Positions 24,254 to 32,962 of a DNA stretch of 62,285 nucleotides are shown here, in pieces. The DNA comes from Candidatus Pacearchaeota archaeon CG10_big_fil_rev_8_21_14_0_10_34_76. GTDB taxonomy: Archaea; Nanobdellota; Nanobdellia; Pacearchaeales; GW2011-AR1. How positions within the stretch are numbered: the first letter of the stretch is position 1; each line of letters opens with the position of its first letter. The stretch is from contig PFDB01000002.1 in the NCBI GenBank assembly GCA_002763075.1, positions 1 to 62,285 on the forward strand, read 5' to 3'. Made by a program: the position numbers and the translations under genes. The notes below the pieces were generated by a model. It saw only the letters and a list, made by a program, of their open reading frames with translations, searched no databases and was not told the origin of the DNA.

Positions 24254-24607
24254 ATGAATAAAACAATTTGGATGAATGTTCTTATTTCTGCGATTGTCGC
24301 TGTTATAGTGTTTTCCTTGATGAGCATGATAGGCCCTAGTATTGGACTTTCTCCTGGCTTGAAGACAATTGATGAAGGAAAAATAATAAATGCAAATTCA
24401 TGTAATGCTGATGAGATTTGTGAGATGAGAAGGGGTGAGGCTGAATCTATTATGTCCCCTGGCAATCAGACGTTGAAAATAGGTAGTGATAATGCTATTC
24501 TTCTAAGTGGAGATATTATTGCATATGACTTAGCAGGTAATGGAACTGCTTACGTTTGTACCACATTTAAGGGCTCAGTATACAGAAGTTCAACGCCTTG
24601 TGTCTAG
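24254..24607 (+). CDS. small membrane-anchored exported protein
   Basis: A 117-residue protein with one N-terminal membrane helix (about 7-30) and an outside domain containing four cysteines (near 50, 56, 102 and 116) that may form disulfides. ATG 24254 follows a full Shine-Dalgarno AAAGGAGGT at an 8-nt spacing, so translation is leader-dependent. The family is not recognised. Its promoter is the palindromic TATA at 24188-24202. Confidence 0.68.
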   Translation: MNKTIWMNVLISAIVAVIVFSLMSMIGPSIGLSPGLKTIDEGKIINANSCNADEICEMRRGEAESIMSPGNQTLKIGSDNAILLSGDIIAYDLAGNGTAYVCTTFKGSVYRSSTPCV

Positions 24608-24669
24608 TTAATTTAATTTAATTTATTTTTTTCTTTAATTTTATATACTCTTGGAATTTATTCTGAGAG

Positions 24670-25056
24670 ATGTCAAATAAAGCAAAGGGGTCAAAGGCGG
24701 AGAGAGAACTTGTTAAGATATTTACAGAATATGGCTGGAGGGCGGCAAGAGTGGCAGGAAGTGGTGTGAATGATGATTCTCCATGCGATTTGATTGCTGG
24801 AAAAATTGATAAGGGTGGCGTGACTGTGGAATGCAAATCTTCTAAAAAAAGTAATATCTATATCACAAAGGAGCAGATAAGCGATTTTATTACATTCTCA
24901 CATATGATTGGACTTAGACCCGTGATTGCTGTGAGATTCAATAGAGAAGGATGGCTTTTTTTAAATCCGAGGGACATGAAAGATACAGGAAAATCGTGGG
25001 CTATAAGTTTAAAGATTGCAAAGGAAAAGGGAATGAGGTTTGGACAGTTTTTTTAA
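24670..25056 (+). CDS. hjc: Holliday junction resolvase Hjc
   Basis: A 128-residue PD-(D/E)xK nuclease that resolves four-way DNA junctions. GSKAERELVKIF (7-18) carries the conserved Glu, SPCDLIA near 37-43 the metal-binding Asp and VECKSSK near 53-59 the E-x-K pair. Length and motif spacing match archaeal Hjc. The start ATG is 25 nt after TTATATACTC. Confidence 0.94.
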   Translation: MSNKAKGSKAERELVKIFTEYGWRAARVAGSGVNDDSPCDLIAGKIDKGGVTVECKSSKKSNIYITKEQISDFITFSHMIGLRPVIAVRFNREGWLFLNPRDMKDTGKSWAISLKIAKEKGMRFGQFF

Positions 25057-25109
25057 TAGTGTTTTGCAATTTAAGAATATTTATAAATGTGAAAACACTT
25101 TGTTGAGAG

Positions 25110-27587
25110 ATGAAAGGGTGGTTTAATCAAGTAAGTTTTATTTCCTTATGGACTATTCTAGGGATTTTGGTGGTTGGATTAATCCTTGCAGGAACTGGAT
25201 TATACACTATAACACTTAATGAAAAATCTCAAGGATTTGGAAGTGATGGGAAGAATATCCTTCTTTCTCCACCTGAACTTGAATTACATTACAAATTTGA
25301 TAGTCTATCAGGTAATTCTGTTGAAGATTTCTCAGACAATGGATTTGATGGGATTGTTTATGGAGATACTTCTGCAGTTGAAGGGGTTATTGGAAATTCT
25401 TTCAAATTTGATGGAAATGGAGATTACATTTCTTCAACCAATATAAATCTTGGAAAAACATTTAGTGTCTCTACATGGATAAAACTAAACAATTATCCTA
25501 CTAACATTTATATGATTGCGAGTAAGGGAGTAAGAGATGATGTGAACTTTCACCCTTATACCTTCCAGTTGAACAGTGAAGGGTATGTGAGTTTCTTCTT
25601 TAGGGGGGCGAATCTTCTAGATGCGGAAGGAATAACATCTACATCTAAATTACAGTTAAACAAGTGGTACTTAGTAACTGCAACATATAATAATGGAGAT
25701 TATAAAATTTATTTGAATGATAATCTTGAGAAATCAAGAGTGTTGAGTTCTCAATTAGAACCCTACAACAATCAAGGGGAATTATTTATCGGAAGTGTGA
25801 AAAATGTTGTGATGAATAAAACTGAAGCATCCTTGAATGGAACCCTTGATGACTTTAGAATTTATTATATAGCGTTAAATAATTGGGAGATTGAGGGAAT
25901 GTATAAGACTACGTTGAGAGATCTACAGGCACATTATAATTTTGAAAGAATTGATGAGAATGGGAAGGCTAAAGATGAAAGTGAGAATAGATACGATGCG
26001 GTACAATTCGGAAATCCTGAAGTTGTAAAGGGGATTGACCTAAATGCCATAAATTTTGATGGAAATGATTATCTAAAGGCCAGTACATCTAGCTTGTCTG
26101 AGAACAGATTATCAATCACTGCATGGGTGAATCCTGAGGAAATTGAGGGAAGAGATTACAGAACAATTGCAAGCACATATACAAATTTTCAAACAACGCA
26201 GGGAGGATATGGATTTAGGTTAATTGGGGATGAGTCCTCAGAAGATATTGGAAGACTTCAATTCTTTTATTGGCCTATTGGGGGAGAAAGTTATCAAACA
26301 TTCAAGAGCAACAAGGTAATCCCTGTTGACTCGTGGTCGCAGGTAGGAGTGACATTTGATGGGTCTGATGTAAGGCTATATGTTGATGGAAAATTAGATT
26401 CAACTCATACAAGTTCTAGGGAAATAAAACAACAGAATGATTTGTATATTGGGGCAATGAATTTTTCTACAGATGGAATTGTTAATTATTGGAAGGGAAA
26501 AATAGACAATCTAAAAGTATATGATAAAGTTATATCTGAGGGAGATATAAGGTCTGAGTTCGATTCAATAAATTTGATAGTATATCATAAATTTGATAGT
26601 ATAACTTCTGATAATCAAGTACGTGATAGTTCAACCCACGGATTTGATGGAGAGGTATTCAACGCAAAAGAAGATGAATACGGAATTAAAGACGATGCAG
26701 TCGCATTTGATGGAAAAAATGACTATATTGAAATTGCAGATTCTCAAAGGCTTGATCTTGCATCTGGATCTTTCACAATTAGCCTATGGTTTAAGAGCTT
26801 GAGTTCAAATCTGACTCAGACAATGTTTGAAAAAAAGAATTTCTATAATTTAAATGATAGTTATTATAACCTTATATTAGATGATGAGGGAATAGTAGAA
26901 TTTAACTCAAGATGCAATTCCACCATCTCAGTTAAATCTGAGAATAGCGTTTTGCCTAACAAGTGGAATAATGTAGTTGTTGTAAGGGAAGGAAACAGAG
27001 ATAGAATCTTATTATACCTTAATGGGGAATTAGATATTACCAGTACAGATAGAGGATGTGATGATCTTTCAAATTCTATGCCCCTAACTCTTGGAGGACA
27101 ATCAGATATTGAGAATGATGATGATTTCAATGGGCTTCTGGATGAATTCAAGATGTATTCAAGAGCAATGAACTCTGCTGAGATAGAAGATTTATATGAT
27201 GATGTTGCCCCGTCAAATGATACAGATGATGGAAATAACAACAATAACCAGCAAACGTGCACTCCAGACTGGTCTTGCACATGGAGTGAATGCGCAAATG
27301 GTATACAGCAGAATGTATGCGAAGATTTAAACAGTTGTGGAACTAACACTGGAAAACCTGCTGAGAATGAGAGAACATGCTCTTCTGGAAGCAGTGATTT
27401 TGGGTCTTCAGATAGTAGTAGTGATTCTGGAGATAGTCTTGATACCTCCTCTAGCTCAAGTATCTCTGCATCTAAGTTGATATTTTATTTCCTAATAGCT
27501 ATTCTTCTTGTAGGAATAGTTGTAATTGGAGTTGTTCTTTTCATAAAACATAAGAATAATCAGGCAGAACAGGCTGGAAATATATAG
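25110..27587 (+). CDS. surface protein with three LamG-like domains
   Basis: An 825-residue membrane-anchored exported protein. A hydrophobic segment at about 10-37 is followed by three concanavalin A/LamG-like beta-sandwich domains (about 52-270, 272-490, 495-700), each starting with LxxHYxFDS/xNFE-type motifs and containing SVSTWIKL, SITAWVNP or TISLWFKS strands. A cysteine-containing stretch (TCTPDWSCTWSECANG, about 712-727) resembles a thrombospondin-type element. A Ser/Asp linker and a final membrane span (about 790-815) end the chain. It probably binds glycans. Confidence 0.85.
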   Translation: MKGWFNQVSFISLWTILGILVVGLILAGTGLYTITLNEKSQGFGSDGKNILLSPPELELHYKFDSLSGNSVEDFSDNGFDGIVYGDTSAVEGVIGNSFKFDGNGDYISSTNINLGKTFSVSTWIKLNNYPTNIYMIASKGVRDDVNFHPYTFQLNSEGYVSFFFRGANLLDAEGITSTSKLQLNKWYLVTATYNNGDYKIYLNDNLEKSRVLSSQLEPYNNQGELFIGSVKNVVMNKTEASLNGTLDDFRIYYIALNNWEIEGMYKTTLRDLQAHYNFERIDENGKAKDESENRYDAVQFGNPEVVKGIDLNAINFDGNDYLKASTSSLSENRLSITAWVNPEEIEGRDYRTIASTYTNFQTTQGGYGFRLIGDESSEDIGRLQFFYWPIGGESYQTFKSNKVIPVDSWSQVGVTFDGSDVRLYVDGKLDSTHTSSREIKQQNDLYIGAMNFSTDGIVNYWKGKIDNLKVYDKVISEGDIRSEFDSINLIVYHKFDSITSDNQVRDSSTHGFDGEVFNAKEDEYGIKDDAVAFDGKNDYIEIADSQRLDLASGSFTISLWFKSLSSNLTQTMFEKKNFYNLNDSYYNLILDDEGIVEFNSRCNSTISVKSENSVLPNKWNNVVVVREGNRDRILLYLNGELDITSTDRGCDDLSNSMPLTLGGQSDIENDDDFNGLLDEFKMYSRAMNSAEIEDLYDDVAPSNDTDDGNNNNNQQTCTPDWSCTWSECANGIQQNVCEDLNSCGTNTGKPAENERTCSSGSSDFGSSDSSSDSGDSLDTSSSSSISASKLIFYFLIAILLVGIVVIGVVLFIKHKNNQAEQAGNI

Positions 27588-27610
27588 TTTTGATTTGACA
27601 AAATTATAAT

Positions 27611-28567
27611 TTAACTGGTCTCTACAGATTTCTTGGTGAGATATTCATATGCTGAATGTGCTGCCGTGCATCCTTCTGCAACTCCAGTTATTAATTGTTT
27701 GAAAGGTTTGTCAGCAACATCTCCTGCAGCAAATACTCCTGGAATATTAGTAGAAGAATCCTTGTGATCAATCTCGATTTCTCCGCGCTTATTGAGCTTT
27801 ATTCCAATGTCTTTTGCTAAATCTGATAGAATGATGTGCCCTATTGCAATAAACAGCCCCTGTAGTTCCAATTCTTTCTTTCCATTGTATTCATTGTCCA
27901 GAATAACTTTCTCAAGGAATTGAGAGCCAATTACCTCTATCACATTTGTACTTGAGATTATCTCTATTTTCTTGTTTTGATTTACTCTCTCAAGATTTAT
28001 AGGTTCTGCGCGTATTTTATCATTCCTGTATATGATATAGACTTTTTTTGCATGTTCTGCCAGAACTAAGGCATCTTTTGCTGCAGAGTCCGAGCCTCCG
28101 ACAACTCCCACTATCTTATTTTTAAATAATGGTGCATCACATAATGCACAATAAGCCACCCCCTTATTTTCAAATTCTGTAGATCCTGGAACATCTAGTT
28201 TTCTCCATTTTGTTCCCGTTGCAAATAGAATTGTTTTTCCAACGTATTCTGATTTTTCAGTCTTTACAATAAAATTGTCTTTTGATTTTTCTACTGATGT
28301 GGCTTTCTCTTCTTTTATTTCAACATTTTCATAGGATCTCGCGTGCTTTTCAATTTTTTCAGCTATTTCTGGTCCAGAGAGTGTTATAAATCCTGGATAA
28401 TTCTCAACAATGTTAGTTGTGGTTATAACTCCTCCAACGGGCATTTCAGAGCCGTGCGAATAACCTAGTACAAGAGTGCTTAGACCTAAACGTGCTCCAT
28501 ACATTGCTGCAGACAATCCGGTTCCACCCGCTCCTAGGATTATAAAATCATAATTTTTTTCTTTCAT
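27611..28567 (-). CDS. trxB: thioredoxin reductase
   Basis: A 318-residue FAD/NAD(P)H flavoprotein. Motifs: GAGGTGLSAAMYGARLG (12-28) for FAD, ATGTKW near 116, redox pair CALC (in YCALCDAP, about 138-145), the NAD(P)H Rossmann loop GVVGGSDSAAKDAL (about 153-166), and GVFAAGDV near 278. It keeps thioredoxin- or glutaredoxin-like proteins reduced. Its start is 2 nt from the stop of the glutaredoxin-like gene, forming an operon in which it is second. Confidence 0.93.
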   Translation of the reverse strand: MKEKNYDFIILGAGGTGLSAAMYGARLGLSTLVLGYSHGSEMPVGGVITTTNIVENYPGFITLSGPEIAEKIEKHARSYENVEIKEEKATSVEKSKDNFIVKTEKSEYVGKTILFATGTKWRKLDVPGSTEFENKGVAYCALCDAPLFKNKIVGVVGGSDSAAKDALVLAEHAKKVYIIYRNDKIRAEPINLERVNQNKKIEIISSTNVIEVIGSQFLEKVILDNEYNGKKELELQGLFIAIGHIILSDLAKDIGIKLNKRGEIEIDHKDSSTNIPGVFAAGDVADKPFKQLITGVAEGCTAAHSAYEYLTKKSVETS

Positions 28568-28569
28568 TT

Positions 28570-28815
28570 TTATTTTAAATGTAAGGCTTTTTTCAATGAA
28601 TGCTCATCAAAACCCACGATTATCTTTCCATTTGCATCTATGACTGGAACTCCCTTTTGACCAGATTTTTTTATCATTTCATCAGCAGCCTTTGCATCTG
28701 ATGAGACATCCACATCGTTAAACTCAATCTTATGCTCTTTAAAAAATTCCTTTGTCTTCTTACACCATGGACAGTCTGGGGTTGAATATATTGTTATGGA
28801 CATCTGTTCTTCCAT
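28570..28815 (-). CDS. glutaredoxin-like protein
   Basis: An 81-residue thioredoxin-fold protein with the redox motif CPWC (15-18) in STPDCPWCKKTKEF and the cis-Pro segment KGVPVI. It resembles NrdH/glutaredoxin-like proteins, and the neighbouring TrxB is its likely reductant. ATG 28815 is taken as start (23 nt from the reverse-strand TATA); an internal ATG is 12 nt further on. Confidence 0.9.
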   Translation of the reverse strand: MEEQMSITIYSTPDCPWCKKTKEFFKEHKIEFNDVDVSSDAKAADEMIKKSGQKGVPVIDANGKIIVGFDEHSLKKALHLK

Positions 28816-28872
28816 ACAATATTAATATGGTGTTATATAAAACTTTTTATGCTATGATTCCTTGTAAAAGAA

Positions 28873-29355
28873 ATGGATAAAAAATTGAAAGATTATTTGG
28901 ATAAAAATGAGATAAAATATAAATTGCACAAGCATATTGCAGTATTTAGGGTTATAGAATCTAAAAAAATACATGAAAAAATATCAGGGTTGCATTGTAA
29001 GACCCTTTTTTTGAAAGATAATAATGAAAATTTTTATCTTGTAGGGATGCCGGCTGAGAAAAAACTTTGTACAAAGTCATTAAAGAGGCACTTGGGGGTA
29101 AAAAAGATTAATTTTGGATCCCCTAATGAATTAAAGCTGAAAACAGGGCTTGTTCCTGGAAGTGTAAGTATATTTGGAATTATCAATAGTGATAAGGATG
29201 TGGGCATTGTAATAGATAAGATTGTATGGGAATCTGAGATAGTTGGTTTCCATCCCAACGTCAATACAGAGACCCTTGAGATTTCCCATTCTGATTTAAA
29301 AAAATATTATGAGTCTTTGAATTGTAAAAAAAATATTCTAAATATCTCAATATGA
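28873..29355 (+). CDS. YbaK/ProX-like aminoacyl-tRNA deacylase
   Basis: A 160-residue protein of the YbaK/Cys-tRNA(Pro)-ProXp family. KTLFLKDNN near 43-51, the conserved Lys region, GLVPGSVSIFGIIN near 92-105 and GFHPNVNTETLEIS near 124-137 are family hallmarks. Members remove wrongly attached amino acids from tRNA(Pro) or other tRNAs. The exact tRNA specificity cannot be told. It is divergently transcribed from the redox operon. Confidence 0.88.
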   Translation: MDKKLKDYLDKNEIKYKLHKHIAVFRVIESKKIHEKISGLHCKTLFLKDNNENFYLVGMPAEKKLCTKSLKRHLGVKKINFGSPNELKLKTGLVPGSVSIFGIINSDKDVGIVIDKIVWESEIVGFHPNVNTETLEISHSDLKKYYESLNCKKNILNISI

Positions 29356-29387
29356 AAATTTATTAATTATGAATTTCAGTTATATCT

Positions 29388-29843
29388 ATGAATTGGAAAC
29401 CCAATTATATGGCAATAATTGTTTTGGTATTTTTAGCAATATTTTCATCATTTATATTTGCAAATAGGAGTATACCCGCGTGTTTTAGTGACTCTTGTTT
29501 TGAAGTTGAAATTGCAGATGATATTAAGGAAAGGGAAATGGGATTGATGTTTAGGGAAAATTTAAGTGATGGCTCTGGAATGCTTTTTATTTTTGATGAA
29601 TCTGGAATTTATCCTTTTTGGATGAAAAATACATTTATTCCATTGGATATAATTTGGATTAACGAAAATATGGAAGTTGTTTTTATAGAAAGTTATGCCA
29701 TGCCTTGTGGAGAGGGTGAATGCATTCCAATAAATCCAGACATTTTGGCAAAATATGTTTTGGAGGTTAATTCTGGCATGGTTGAAAAGAATAATATTTC
29801 TATTGGAGATGTGATGAAATGGAAAAAAGACACGCTATTTTAA
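29388..29843 (+). CDS. DUF192 exported protein
   Basis: A 151-residue protein with an N-terminal hydrophobic anchor (about 8-26) and a DUF192 domain: EREMGLMFRENLSDGSGMLF near 47-66, FWMKNTFIPLDIIWI near 77-91 and an AKYVLEVNSG end. DUF192 proteins are of unknown role. The gene overlaps by 25 nt the next one and begins a three-gene operon. Confidence 0.9.
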   Translation: MNWKPNYMAIIVLVFLAIFSSFIFANRSIPACFSDSCFEVEIADDIKEREMGLMFRENLSDGSGMLFIFDESGIYPFWMKNTFIPLDIIWINENMEVVFIESYAMPCGEGECIPINPDILAKYVLEVNSGMVEKNNISIGDVMKWKKDTLF

Positions 29844-30550
29844 TATCTTTTTTAGTGACGCTTGTCATAGCAGGGAATATATTATTTTTTTATGATTTTT
29901 CTTCTTCAAGGGAAAATGCAGTCATTGTTAGAGTTCTTGATGGTGATACTGTTGAACTTGAAGATGGAAGGACTGTCAGATTACTTAATATAAATGCTCC
30001 TGAAAAAAATGATTTCTTTCATGATGAAGCTAAGAGTTTTTTAAAAGAATTTGAGAATAAAAGTGTTCAAGTTGAGATTAAGGGAGTTGACAAGTATAAC
30101 AGAGCTCTTGGGAAGATTTATTCTCAAGAATACATAAATCTTAAAATCGTAGAAGAAGGTTTTGCTCATGTTTATATGGTTGAAAAAGAAGAGATGGTGA
30201 GATTTAAGGATGCTGAAAAAGAGGCATTTGAAAATGAAAGTGGTATCTGGAAGAAATCTGAATATTACGGTTGTGTTGATGTAGAAATAAATAAAAATGA
30301 GGAAACTCTTAATATATTAGTCAAATGTGACATCTCGTTGAAAGGGTGGCATATAAAGGACGAGAGCACTAAGATGTATGTGTTTGGAGATATTATCAGT
30401 GATAGGGTAATACTTCATTCAGGAAAGGGGGATGACAAGGATAATGAAGTTTATTGGAAAATCGGAAATGTGTGGAATGATGATAAAGATTCGATATTCA
30501 TCAGGGATCAGAAAGGTCTTCTTGCCTATTATGATAGTTATGGTTATTAA
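29819..30550 (+). CDS. exported thermonuclease (SNase) with a lamin-tail-like domain
   Basis: A 243-residue protein with an N-terminal anchor (6-25), an SNase nuclease domain (about 33-148) and a C-terminal lamin-tail-like domain (about 155-240). Catalytic elements are DGDTVELEDGRTVRLLNI with Asp and Arg residues, HDEAKSFL with the Glu, and DKYNRALGKI with the Arg. It likely cuts nucleic acid outside the cell, which would suit a nucleotide-scavenging lifestyle. It sits between DUF192 and an anchored protein. Confidence 0.9.
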   Translation: MEKRHAILISFLVTLVIAGNILFFYDFSSSRENAVIVRVLDGDTVELEDGRTVRLLNINAPEKNDFFHDEAKSFLKEFENKSVQVEIKGVDKYNRALGKIYSQEYINLKIVEEGFAHVYMVEKEEMVRFKDAEKEAFENESGIWKKSEYYGCVDVEINKNEETLNILVKCDISLKGWHIKDESTKMYVFGDIISDRVILHSGKGDDKDNEVYWKIGNVWNDDKDSIFIRDQKGLLAYYDSYGY

Positions 30551-31175
30551 CATTTTGTTGAATCCTGTTAGCGGACTTGATTTTTCTTTCAGTTATCCTG
30601 AAGAGGTTCAAGCTGGAGAGGAATTTGAGGTCATTATTGAACTGGATACCTCAGATGAGCACGATGTTAAGATATATGTTCATGAGGCAAAAAAGGGAGT
30701 ATCAGAGATATTTGATGGAAGTGAATGGAAAAATCCATTTTACTATCTCCAGAGATATTTTCCAAATGTTAAAACATACTATGTAAGGACAAATTATACT
30801 GGAGAGAGTGAGATATGTGTTCAATTAAGAAATTCAGAAACAGAGAAGGTTGAAAAGAAGTGCTCCCCCATAGTTTCACAGAATTTGGAGGAAGAGCAAT
30901 TAGTTTTGCCTGAAGAGGATGAGGACCCAAAATTAACTGAAATTGAATCTTCAGAGTTGAATGAAGATAATACTCTAAATAATTCTGATTTAAAATCTGG
31001 AGGGGGAAATGTTAATCAGTTTAATAAAATTGTATTGAACTCTCCAACTAAGACAAATAATGTGGAAGAGAAAATTTTTGTTTCCAAAGAAGAAAAAATA
31101 AGATTAGGAGTTATTTATGGATTTGTTATAATCTGTGTAGTTATAATAATCTTATTATCATTGAAAAAATTATAA
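30531..31175 (+). CDS. anchored exported protein of unknown function
   Basis: A 214-residue protein with a signal peptide (1-18), a beta-sandwich-like domain (about 20-115), an acidic linker and a C-terminal membrane span (about 190-212). The open frame begins further upstream inside the thermonuclease gene; ATG 30531 is chosen because it starts the hydrophobic leader and overlaps the previous stop by only 20 nt. No family is recognised; it may be an Ig-like surface protein linked to the nuclease. Confidence 0.7.
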   Translation: MIVMVINILLNPVSGLDFSFSYPEEVQAGEEFEVIIELDTSDEHDVKIYVHEAKKGVSEIFDGSEWKNPFYYLQRYFPNVKTYYVRTNYTGESEICVQLRNSETEKVEKKCSPIVSQNLEEEQLVLPEEDEDPKLTEIESSELNEDNTLNNSDLKSGGGNVNQFNKIVLNSPTKTNNVEEKIFVSKEEKIRLGVIYGFVIICVVIIILLSLKKL

Positions 31176-31213
31176 TGTAAAACTTTTAAAAACCCTAATT
31201 ACATGGGTGTAGC

Positions 31214-31705
31214 ATGGAAAAAGCCATACACTCCCGTATGATATTTGAAATATTAGGAAGGCCTGCTGAGCATATTAAAGAAGCACTGAACACATTGGTT
31301 GTGAGATTAGGTTCTGAAAAGGGTGTAAATGTATTGAATAAAGTATATCATGACCCAAAAAAGATTGAAAATGCTGATGAGTTATATTCTGCATTTAGCG
31401 AGGTTGAACTAGAAATAGAGTCTATTGATAAATTCTTTTTGGTGATTTTTGGCTATTTTCCTTCAAATGTTGAGGTAATTGCACCACGTGAGATTAAGAT
31501 AAGAAATGAGGATCTTAACAGCCTTGCAAACGATCTTGTTGCGAGAATTCACCATTACGACGCTATCACGAAAAAACTTCTGACAGAGAGAAATATACTT
31601 GCTAGTAAATTGAAGGAAGCAGGAATAGAGTTTGGAAATGGAACGCCTGCTCAAGACAAAGAAAGTCAAGAAAAAAATTCTGAAAGAAAAAAGAAAAAAA
31701 ATTAG
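31214..31705 (+). CDS. helical soluble protein of unknown function
   Basis: A 163-residue protein with no export or membrane signal, alpha/beta N-terminal part (FEILGRPAEHIKEALNTLVV near 9-28) and a helical coiled-coil-like C-terminal third that ends in a Lys-rich tail (KKKKN). I do not recognise the family. ATG 31214 lies 27 nt after AACTTTTAAAAACC. It stops 2 nt before the convergent surface-protein gene. Confidence 0.7.
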   Translation: MEKAIHSRMIFEILGRPAEHIKEALNTLVVRLGSEKGVNVLNKVYHDPKKIENADELYSAFSEVELEIESIDKFFLVIFGYFPSNVEVIAPREIKIRNEDLNSLANDLVARIHHYDAITKKLLTERNILASKLKEAGIEFGNGTPAQDKESQEKNSERKKKKN

Positions 31706-31706
31706 T

Positions 31707-32924
31707 TTACTTGTGGATACCCAATTTTTTTGTCTTTAAATATTTTGCAATTACTATTACCAGAACAATTAGTATTATTGCCCCTATCAAATACCCTGCC
31801 CAAGAGTAATCTTTCTTTAATTCAGTCTTTTTACAGGAGGCGATGCAGCAGCTATTGCCATCTATAGAAGAGACTACCTCTCCAGTGCAAGTTTCGTCTG
31901 CGGAGCAAAACCTACCATCCAGTTCTGAACAAAGATATCCTGAAGAGCTAGAAAAATCTTGTAAATAGGGAGTGAACACTTCAGACTCATTTTGAGTGAA
32001 ATTTATTATAACTGGGAGGATAATCTCTTCTTCTCCAGACATTATCACTATTACCTCATCTATATTACTGTTTTGATTTTTTAGAAGGAGATTGAATTCT
32101 ACATATTCTGATGCTGGAATTATCTCTGGAAGCTCATCAATAAGGAAAAGTTCTTCGTCATAAATGAACCTTATATCCTCTATGTCTAAATCTTTAAGAT
32201 TTGTCAATCTTATTGGAAATTTTATCTCTTCAGAATATAAGATTGTACTGCGAATCTCCAGTGGAAGTAAGACTAATGCATCTTCTCGAAAGTTAGTTTC
32301 GTTCTCTTGGAAGTAAGTATCGTTATTTTCTGATGGGCTGAAGTATACTGGGATAAAATACATCCCGAATTTTATTTTATTAAATCCTGATTCAAGTGAA
32401 GATGGAAATACTGAAATCTTATTTTCTCCAGGCTTAAGAGTTAAGTTTGCATAACCTTCTAGGGAAGTCTCAATTGTCTGGGGAATATCTAATTTTGAAA
32501 TTAACTTTAATGTAAACTCTGAATTGGTTATTATCAACCCCGGATTTATTGAATAAGGGGCTATTTCTCCGGAAGCAGTAAAGTTCTGGCTGAAATCTAT
32601 TTTTTGAGACTGCCCGTTTAGAGTTGTTAGGATGTCTTTTATATGGAGAGTGTAGTTTTTTTCTTCATCTGGTAAAAGAGCGTATAAAAAATATTTTTCT
32701 CCTAATCTCTTTATATCATATTGAAGAGGAACATCTATATTTCCAAATTTTCCAGTTTTGAATTCTACTTGATCTGGATAGATTGGTTCAAGAATATTAC
32801 CAGAGATTTCTATTATAAGTGTTTCTCCTGGTTGATATGATTGTTTTAGGTCTGTAGATATTGCAAGAACTGATGGCAAAATAAACATCAAAATAGAGAG
32901 TGATATTAAAAAATATTTTTTCAT
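31707..32924 (-). CDS. anchored surface protein with a Cys-rich module
   Basis: A 405-residue protein: signal peptide (1-21), a beta-rich outside region (about 22-320), a Cys-rich module with C-x6-FC-x5-C-x11-CC-x3-C spacing near residues 332-365, and a C-terminal membrane span (about 377-398) with a basic tail. The same Cys pattern recurs in the next gene. ATG 32924 fits the TATA (TTTATATA, 24 nt upstream); an upstream non-ATG extension of five codons is unlikely. Role unknown. Confidence 0.78.
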   Translation of the reverse strand: MKKYFLISLSILMFILPSVLAISTDLKQSYQPGETLIIEISGNILEPIYPDQVEFKTGKFGNIDVPLQYDIKRLGEKYFLYALLPDEEKNYTLHIKDILTTLNGQSQKIDFSQNFTASGEIAPYSINPGLIITNSEFTLKLISKLDIPQTIETSLEGYANLTLKPGENKISVFPSSLESGFNKIKFGMYFIPVYFSPSENNDTYFQENETNFREDALVLLPLEIRSTILYSEEIKFPIRLTNLKDLDIEDIRFIYDEELFLIDELPEIIPASEYVEFNLLLKNQNSNIDEVIVIMSGEEEIILPVIINFTQNESEVFTPYLQDFSSSSGYLCSELDGRFCSADETCTGEVVSSIDGNSCCIASCKKTELKKDYSWAGYLIGAIILIVLVIVIAKYLKTKKLGIHK

Positions 32925-32962
32925 GGAAATCCTTGGCAAATGGTTTATATAAATTTTTAGAG

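Noticed and set aside
24078-24266. 62-codon frame on the minus strand
   Set aside because: It covers the hairpins and TATA region on the other strand and has no promoter or ribosome site of its own.
30432-30530. Longer N-terminus for the 30531 protein
   Set aside because: The added codons overlap the thermonuclease end and would put a charged stretch before the signal peptide.
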